From positions 248,001 to 312,000 of the forward strand of contig JANFAH010000043.1 of assembly GCA_024663395.1 (NCBI GenBank): a stretch of DNA of 64,000 nt. The letters run 5' to 3'. Origin of the DNA: Pisolithus tinctorius. Lineage: Eukaryota > Basidiomycota > Agaricomycetes > Boletales > Pisolithaceae. Positions 57,879 through 64,000 of the stretch are shown in pieces; position 1 is the first letter of the stretch; every line of letters starts with the position of its first letter. The notes beneath the pieces are model-generated. The model was not told the origin of the DNA, did no database searches, and saw only the letters and a list, made by a program, of their open reading frames with translations. The position numbers were made by a program, and so were the translations under genes.

Positions 57879-59166
57879 AGGCAAGCCGCAGCCGCGCACG
57901 AGTATAGTCTCATCCAACAATCCCTCCTCGACAACTAAACCAGAAGTTCGGCAACATTTTGATGCTCCACTCACAACACCTAACCACTACCTATCATCCA
58001 CAGCCCCTCCTCGCCCCTACTGCCCTGGCCTAACCCCATGCCCCTCACCCCTATGCCCACACTGCCTAGCCAAAGAACATCTACAGCTATGGCAACCATC
58101 TCCCACTCAATTGAGAGTCACATGCGTCCCAGAGGAAGAAGGCGCTCACACCATAACAGAGCAACAAGTCAATCACATCCTCGAAGTAATCGGAGTGTTG
58201 TGGGCAGAGAAAACCAAAGAAACTTACAGCACCAGATTACTCACTTACCACGTATTTTGCGACACCCATGGAATATCAGAGGCCCAGAGGGCCCCCATCG
58301 CAGCCAACACCCTGCTCGCTTTCCTCTCCAGCTGTGCAGGATCCTATTCAGGTTCAGCGCTGTCAAATTTCATGGCCAGCCTGCAAGCCTGGCACCTCCT
58401 GCATGGGCTACCCTGGAACATTAACCCGGATGAGCTCCACACTATACTAGAAGGAGCCTCACGCTTAGCCCCTGCCTCATCCAGACGAGCCCTCTGCGAA
58501 CCCTTCCATGTGAACACTCTAGAGCTGTTCCACTCTTTAATGGATCCAGAAAGCCTGAAAGACGCAGCAATATTTGCTTGCCTAACAATTGTTTTCTACT
58601 GCGTAGCCTGTTTAGGAGAATTCACTGTACCAGTGATCACACAATTCGACCCACAGAAACACATTACCAGAGCTCATGTCCAGCACTTACACGACCTCAG
58701 TGGACTACCTGTGACGAAGTTCCACATTCCCTGGACAAAAATGTCACCAACTGGCGAAGACGTACAATGCACTCCCCTTCGAGGAGCCATCTCAGGCCCA
58801 ATCGACGCCCTCGAACGCCATCTACACCTCAATCCGGCAGAGAAGTCCACACATCTCTTCGCCTGGAAACACCCCACGTCCGGTCTCCACCCTTTCTCGA
58901 AAACAGAGGTACTCAGGTGAATAAATACCTTAACAACAGTGCACAATATCCCAAACATCAGGGGCCACAGCCTGAGGATAGGAGGAACCTTACACTACTT
59001 ACTTCGAGGCATGCCATTTGATGTAGTCAAAACAATCGGCAGGTGGGCAGGAGACTCCTTCACCCTATATCTACGCCAGCACACAATGATACTAGCTCCA
59101 TACCTCAATGACACCCCAGCTTTACTCGAACATTTCACAAGATACACGATGCCACCAGTCCACTAA
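57652..59166 (+). pseudogene. Ngaro tyrosine recombinase
   Basis: The N-terminal region is Pro/Ser-rich with a CPHC-type cluster. A SAM-like domain follows (KTKETYSTRLLTYHVFCDTH), then the catalytic domain: VFYCVACLGEF where the first Arg region is expected, IPWTKMSPTGED (Lys), GHSLRIGGT (H-x-x-R), IGRWAGDSF (Trp/His position) and LYLRQH (nucleophile Tyr). The frame has one TGA at 58918-58920 (VLR-stop-INTL). By family it integrates circular DNA by recombination, which fits the lack of target duplication. The ATG at 57652 is one possible start; the frame is open from 57334. Confidence 0.85.
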
Positions 59167-59248
59167 CATCCAACAGTAAGCACCCATCTCCTTTTCACAG
59201 GGCTAAGAGCTTCGCTGTAGGCATCACTGGGCTCCTTCATCAAAGGGA

Positions 59249-59445
59249 CACAGCTCACTCTTCGCCCCAGATACATTTCCTCCTCCAGGCCAGAAAACCC
59301 TTCGGGTTTCCACCCAATTCACAGTTCCATCGTCAAGCTTTTTGTCCCGGCATATAGATCTCACTTAGAAACTGCAACATCTCCATTTCCTTCTCTCATT
59401 GTACATAGTTTCCCACTGAGAAACAAAGCATTTGAAACACATGGA
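59249..59445 (+). repeat. Split direct repeat B1 (197 bp)
   Basis: Matches B2 (59704-59900). Ends ACACATGGA directly joined to A2. Confidence 0.95.
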
Positions 59446-59598
59446 TAGTTTTCTATGTAAGCGGAGTTTACAGAGCATTGCATAGAATTTAGTCCATGCA
59501 TGAGTAAGCGAAGTGTGACGTGTCTCTTGTCTTCTGCACACTTCGCAAATTGCAGATTCCGTGCCTCCAGCCGTCACGCAGATCTCCTCTCGTTTTTC
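59446..59598 (+). repeat. Split direct repeat A2 (153 bp)
   Basis: Second copy of A1, starting TAGTTTTCTATG. A 105-bp unique spacer (59599-59703) separates it from B2. Confidence 0.95.
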
Positions 59599-59703
59599 AC
59601 ACCCACCTGCCGCACCCTCTCTCAGGTCTAAATGCCCGCAGGCAGGACATTGTCATCTGGGAAAGCCACGAAGAATTGACCTGATTGGTACCCATCCCGC
59701 CCT

Positions 59704-59900
59704 CACAGCTCACTCTTCGCCCCAGATACATTTCCTCCTCTGGGCTGGAAAACCCTTCGGGTTTCCACCCAATTCACAGTTCCATCGTCAAGCTTTTCGT
59801 CCCGGCATATAGATCTCACTTAGAAACCACGACATCTCCATTTCCTTCTCTCATTGTACGTAGTTTCCCACTGAGAAACAAAGCATTCGAAACACATGGA
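59704..59900 (+). repeat. Split direct repeat B2 (197 bp)
   Basis: Right terminus of the element, ending AACACATGGA; LINE sequence resumes at 59901. Confidence 0.95.
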
Positions 59901-60159
59901 GTAGTGCTGTGTGAGAGGTATTGAGATTTTGTTGCCATATGCATAGTTTAGTTAGTGTGTTGGTTTGGTGTTGGTGTTCAGGCCTCAATTAGGGATGGGA
60001 TGGGGTTTGGGATCTCTGATTGTGGGTTAACTGCAGGAGTGGGCTGGGTTTGGGTCATGTTGTCAGGGGGGGGATGTTGCATGTTGTGTGGTGACACACA
60101 ATGGGGCCTCCTCTACCTCCCCTTATTCTGTTGTTCATGCCTTGTCTTGGTGGGTTGGC

Positions 60160-61778
60160 TCAATGGTTGATGGCTTCACCTAAGGTTATTTGCCTGAGTT
60201 GGCCCAGGGCAGGTGGAATTAGCATTGGGGGTCTTGTGGGTATGATCAGGCCTGGTGGTCTTGGTGGTAGCTTGACATGTGTCCATTCTTCCTCCATTGG
60301 GAAGTATGGCATGCAGTTGTCCAGGGTGCAGTCATCCATTGCATTGCACCTTCTGGTGAAATCTGGGCAGTTTCTGTCTGTGCTGGAGTGGGAGTCGTCC
60401 TGGCATTTTATGCAGAAGTGGGTGGTGGCAGTGCAGTCCTGAGTGCAGTGGGCTTGGGTGCATATGCCACATGTATCAGTTTCTTGTTTGCAGTCCCTGG
60501 CTAAGTGACCTATGTGTTGGCACTTTAGGCATCTGATTGGCTCCTTTTTGTCCCTGTGGGGGCAAAGTCTGTCAAAGCCCCAGTAAAGACCATCTCTTAG
60601 CAGTTGGTTGGCCACTTCTGGGGAGGTGAGGGAGATGGGTGCATGCACAACTCATTGGTTGGGTGCACATTTGGCTGGGTCCTTGATCCATTTGATTTGT
60701 AAGATCAATCCTTGCAGGATGTTGTTTTCATTTTCCATGTCACAAAGGGTATCTGGGTTGTCTGTTAGTGTTGAAATGGGGAGGAATGGGACTACTATGT
60801 TGTAGTGTCAATCTTTGATTAGCACTTCACCACCCAGTTTGGCTAGAAAGGTTGCCTTGTTGGCTGGTTCCTTGATCCATGCTGCTGCTTCTTGGCTGTT
60901 GAGTTTGAGTAGGAGGCCATTGTTGTGTAGTTGTGTGACTGACTTGAGTTGCATGCTGGGGCCATTGATTTGGTCTACTGCTTCCAGTGCTTGTTTGATC
61001 AGGTAATGATGGTTTCCCTTGGGGTGGCGTTGTTTAGCTGATGGTGGTTACCATTTGTGTCAATAAGTATCTGCCTTTCTCTAATTGCTGCATGGGCTTT
61101 GGCATATTCTGGTGAGAAGTGTTTGCCTAGCAGTATTTGATTTGGGTTAGATGGTTTTGAGGCAAGCACATCTTTGTATGGCATGGGGAGCATAGCAGGT
61201 TGCTGGGTTGTGATATAGTTCTTCAGGTCTTCTAGTGTCGATTTGATTGTGCCCATGTCTGCAATTAGGTTTTGTACCTTGTTCTCTAGTTGATCAGAAT
61301 CTGTGCTGTTGGTTGTGCAGGTGAGAGACTTGAGTTTCCTGGTGATGTTTTCACTTAGCATTTCTGCAGTTTCATTGATCTTCATCATGTTTTCTGAGGT
61401 TGATAGAATCTTCACAACTTGAGGGGAGATGGCAGCAATTACTGAGGTTTCTAGTTTATCTGATGCAGCTCTGGTGGTGGTCTCAGTTAGCATTGACACT
61501 GCAAGGTCCTTGACCAAGTAAGCTGCTGTGTAGATGGCTGAGCATAGCATGTTGTTTACACCTTTGGTCTGTGATATGTAGAAGAGGGCATGTGAGATGT
61601 GCTCAGGTGTGGCCAGTTCACCTTGTATCATGTATAGCTGGTCTAAGAATAATCTGGCTGATTCTGTATCTTTTATTTCAGTGTCTGGGTCATTGATGAT
61701 TTCTTCTAGGGAGAAGCCATTGCTTCTGGTGGTCTTGCCTAGGCCCAATGCATGAGGGGCTGGTGGGGGTCCTGACAT
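60160..61778 (-). pseudogene. LINE ORF1 protein
   Basis: An N-terminal region rich in helices (SARLFLDQLYMIQGELATPE; KVQNLIADMGTIKSTLEDLK) followed by a C-terminal zinc-knuckle region: CLKCQHIGHLARDC, CGICTQAHCTQDC, and CIKCQDDSHSSTDRNC, ending TLGEAINH. The frame is interrupted by TGA at 60999-61001, near 60808 and near 60649, all plausible former CGA codons; copy A has His at the last of these. Nucleic-acid-binding chaperone role by family. Confidence 0.8.
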
Positions 61779-62246
61779 GGCATGGGAACTTGACCTTGAG
61801 GATGTTCATCCAGTCAAGGTCATGTGTTGGGGCTCAGGTTTGTGTGGGGGTGGGTAGTGCTGTGCATGAAGGATTGTCACTTGTGGCTCTGTTAGATGCT
61901 ACTATACATCACTTTTACTTGTGATGGGCTCTGCTTTCACTGGCTGCTACCCTGTCAACAGGTTGACCATGCCATCTTGATGTGGGCTAGCACTGGTCAT
62001 TGTACTAAGGAGTCCAAAGGTCTTGTTGGCAACTTATCCAGTGACCCCCTTGGCAAGTGGGGCTGCAACAGTGCTTCTTATGCACACTCAATCATAGCAC
62101 TATCAAATGTGGCATGGCTGGAGATTGAAGACAGCACCCTCAAGTTTGTCAAGGGTGGAAGAAGGTTCAAACCTGTTGTAAAGGAGGATGCATGTGCATG
62201 CATCATTGACTGTGACTCAGATGAGAACAGTGACATCAGTGACCCT
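61779..62246 (+). other. Unassigned stretch with one open frame
   Basis: An open frame (61896-62276) encodes an acidic C-terminus (CIIDCDSDENSDISDPC) with no domain I recognise. Its last ten codons lie in the Copia LTR, so it is cut by that insertion if it was ever a gene. Confidence 0.35.
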
Positions 62247-62538
62247 TGTCAAGAATGCGATCCGGAATTATGGTAGCATCTTGGAGTTTTGCCCAGAGGG
62301 CTCGGAATTGTTCCCCAACCCTCGGAATTAAATTCCGATGTCATTACGCTTACTAATTACAGTACTATAAATTTTCCACACCGTTCTTTTCCACCTCAGT
62401 GACTACTTCATACACTGAGGTGAGTATAGCTAGATTCCCGCTCATTTACTTGGTACTGACATAGTGTAGAAACTCATACCTTCATTAGGTACTAATATAG
62501 TGACTACTTTGTACACTGAGAAACTCATACCTTTGTTA
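62247..62538 (+). repeat. 5' LTR of Copia copy 3
   Basis: 292 bp, TGTCAAG...TTTGTTA, aligned end to end with 3375-3666. Confidence 0.85.
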
Positions 62539-62560
62539 GGTTATGAGCCCTGCTCTCGCA
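62539..62560 (+). promoter_or_regulatory. Primer-binding site, half-tRNA-Met type
   Basis: GGTTATGAGCCCTGCTCTCG directly after the LTR. The first 12 bases complement the tRNA-Met anticodon arm, as in copy 2. Confidence 0.7.
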
Positions 62561-62602
62561 CTCTAATTCCGAAAGAGTTAATACACAGCATCAATACCCA
62601 CT

Positions 62603-64000
62603 ATGGCAAAAGACAATCATTCCTTACAAGTCCCAACCCTAAATGCAGACAGAAGCAACTGGCTATACTACAAGGCTCAGGTTGAATGGGCTGTCAGCTC
62701 AAAAGGGCTGATTGGACACCTGACTGGCTTGGATGCGAAACCAGAGGACCCTTCAGCAGGGAAAGATGCCTCCTGGAAGCCCACAGCCATGGAGCAAAAA
62801 CTTGTCAGCAAATACCCAGAAAAACTCTGGCAATGGGCTAAGGACAATGGATATGTCAAGCAAGTGATCACTGTGTCACTCCCAGAATCTCTGTTCCTTC
62901 AAGTCCTGAAGGAAGAGACTGCGAAGAGTGTGTGGGGTGTCCTCACCGATCTTTTCCAAAACTGCTCTTGCATTGTTGCAATCAATCTTCAGAGAAAACT
63001 CCAAGAATCCCACTGTTCAGAAAAAGGCAATGTCCGTGCTCACTTTGACAAGATGCACACACTGCACAAACAACTTGCCATGCTTGGACAGTCAATCACA
63101 GATGATGACTTTGCAGCCATCATCCTCAGTTCACTTCCTGCTTCTTACGACTCCAACCTCACAGCTATGACATCTTCGGCCCTAGTCATGCAAAAGGACC
63201 TATCTCCAGACTTCATAATCAAAGTAATTTCCGACAAATATGATAGGCGCCAAACATGGACGAAGAGAGGCAACTCTGGAAACTCTGGAAATTCCGAAGA
63301 TGTGGCTTACTCAGCAAAGGATGGAAAGAAGTCCACCTGTGAAAATTGCAGAAAGAAAGGTCATACGAAAGACCAATGCTGAGAAGAGGGTGGTGGAAAA
63401 GCTGGGCAAGCACCCAAGTGGTTCCAGAACAAGGGAAAAGGGAAAAAGAAGGAGAAAGGTACCAGAAAAGCTGCCACTGTGGCCAGTGCATCAGCCAGCT
63501 CGAGCATGCAAACCAGTGCTGACTTGGAACCTGATGGAGTTTGGCTAGTGCACCTGCAGGATGACGACTGGCTCACAGAAATTGCAGAGGAAGAAATTCC
63601 GAACCCCCAGGATATCATTATTGATGAAGAAGATGCATATATGAACAACTATGACCATGTTCTCCCCGCAGGCAAAAGCCTAAATCCCGCAGAAGAGACA
63701 ATCCTGTTCGACTCTGGTGCTTCATGTCACATGTCCTCCTACTGCAGCAAATTCCTCAATTACAAGCCAATCATACCCAAACCTATCACTGCTGCCGACA
63801 ACCACACCTTCCATGCCATTGGGAAAGGTGATCTCGCAATTTCACTCCCAAACGGCACTACCCAGACCCATATTTGACTCAAGGATGTGCTCTATGCTCC
63901 CAAGATGGGAATTACACTCATTTCCATTAGCGAACTTGATGTTGCTGGGTACATGGCATTATTCCAAGACAAGCATTGTCAAATTTTTGATGCTTGGAAA
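62603..64000 (+). pseudogene. Copia gag-protease, partial, with TGA stops
   Basis: Gag starts at the ATG 62603 (MAKDNHSLQVPTLNADRSNW), with a UBN2-type capsid region and zinc knuckle CENCRKKGHTKDQC near residue 250. A TGA at 63380 follows directly, but the same frame continues (EEGGGKAGQAPKW) to the protease FDSGASCHMSSYC (~63710). A second TGA at 63875 (THI-stop-LKDVLYAP) is shared with copy 1 at 303. Confidence 0.85.

Larger units (their letters stand above)
54128..59900 (+). mobile_element. Ngaro/DIRS-order retrotransposon with split direct repeats
   Basis: 5773 bp with the order A1 - ORFs - B1 - A2 - B2, the split-direct-repeat layout of Ngaro/PAT elements. It encodes a Gag-like ORF, a zinc-binding ORF, RT/RNase H, and a tyrosine recombinase instead of a DDE integrase. 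It starts TAGTTTTCTATG and ends AACACATGGA; the internal B1/A2 junction has exactly the same two ends joined. It sits in LINE copy M without target duplication. The Gag-like and zinc ORFs are intact; TGA stops interrupt RT/RNase H and recombinase. Confidence 0.92.
52886..61778 (-). mobile_element. LINE copy M (same family as copy A), split by a Ngaro-like element
   Basis: Reading leftward: complete ORF1 (61778 to 60160), the start of ORF2 near 59990, the Ngaro insert (59900-54128), then endonuclease and linker to about 52886, where homology with copy A stops at TTCCCCCACCTCC. RT and RNase H are absent, so the 3' part was lost, unlike ordinary LINE 5' truncation. Confidence 0.85.
62247..64000 (+). 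mobile_element. Ty1/Copia retrotransposon copy 3, 5' part (runs off the window)
   Basis: 5' LTR, primer site, gag and protease of the same family as copy 1. Retains more CpG than copy 1. The right end is outside the window. Confidence 0.9.

Noticed and set aside
22398..59166. TGA reassigned to Trp or another amino acid in this genome
   Set aside because: The TPR gene uses TGG for Trp and ends at TGA. Several mobile-element TGAs fall at conserved Arg positions, which CGA-to-TGA decay explains more simply.
1..64000. Classical RIP (CpA to TpA hypermutation)
   Set aside because: The differences between repeat pairs are at CpG, and CA/TG dinucleotides are abundant rather than depleted.

Overview
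The window is repeat-dominated nuclear DNA of a filamentous basidiomycete, probably an Agaricomycete. The evidence is short introns in the two recognisable host genes, a chromodomain Ty3/gypsy element, a Ngaro-type tyrosine-recombinase retroelement, Copia and LINE copies of fungal type, and a short (CCCTAA)n tract. I cannot name the species. Only two chromosomal genes are well supported: a TTC39/IML2-family TPR protein (about 29.35-32.37 kb, +) and a P-loop GTPase (about 43.81-45.0 kb, -). Almost everything else is mobile DNA, its ruins, or tandem repeats.

Layout. 0-14.4 kb is a nest of elements: an LTR end, a 5'-truncated Copia copy, a LINE (ORF1 tail, endonuclease, RT, RNase H) split by a 1.57-kb foldback element with 619-bp inverted arms, a gypsy RT fragment, an unclassified LTR element and a Tc1-like transposase ruin. 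15.3-19.35 kb holds minisatellites between inverted repeats of about 225 bp, one array being split by a solo LTR. 19.6-28.8 kb holds LTR debris into which a 6.84-kb gypsy element inserted (target duplication GTGGA). Then come the TPR gene (29.3-32.4 kb), more LTR debris (33.6-37.6 kb), an 81-bp satellite of about 4.6 kb (39-43.65 kb), the GTPase gene, a CpG-rich stretch ending in an interstitial telomere-like tract and a 107-bp MITE (46.6 kb), a minus-strand Copia element (47.13-52.10 kb, duplication TGAGC), a minus-strand LINE split by a 5.77-kb Ngaro-like element (54.13-59.90 kb), and the start of another Copia element of the first family (62.25 kb to the end).

The strongest signal is mutational. 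Between the two gypsy LTRs, every substitution I could find by eye lies at a CpG site. The same is true between the paired repeats of the unrelated Ngaro element. Several sites read TG in one copy and CA in the other, as expected if an ancestral CG was hit on opposite strands. Nearly all in-frame stops in the younger elements are TGA, often at family-conserved arginine positions, as CGA-to-TGA changes would give. The host genes sit in CpG-rich islands with abrupt edges. Together this suggests CpG-directed methylation and deamination acting on repeats, unlike classical CpA-directed RIP.

Other points: the gypsy element has an 11-nt internal complement fitting Tf1/sushi-type self-priming, and a long C-terminal extension after the chromodomain carrying a second Cys/His cluster. 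Both Copia families have a primer-binding site matching the anticodon arm of tRNA-Met. The Ngaro element shows textbook A1-ORFs-B1-A2-B2 split direct repeats, and its insertion without target duplication can be read directly by comparison with the other LINE copy.
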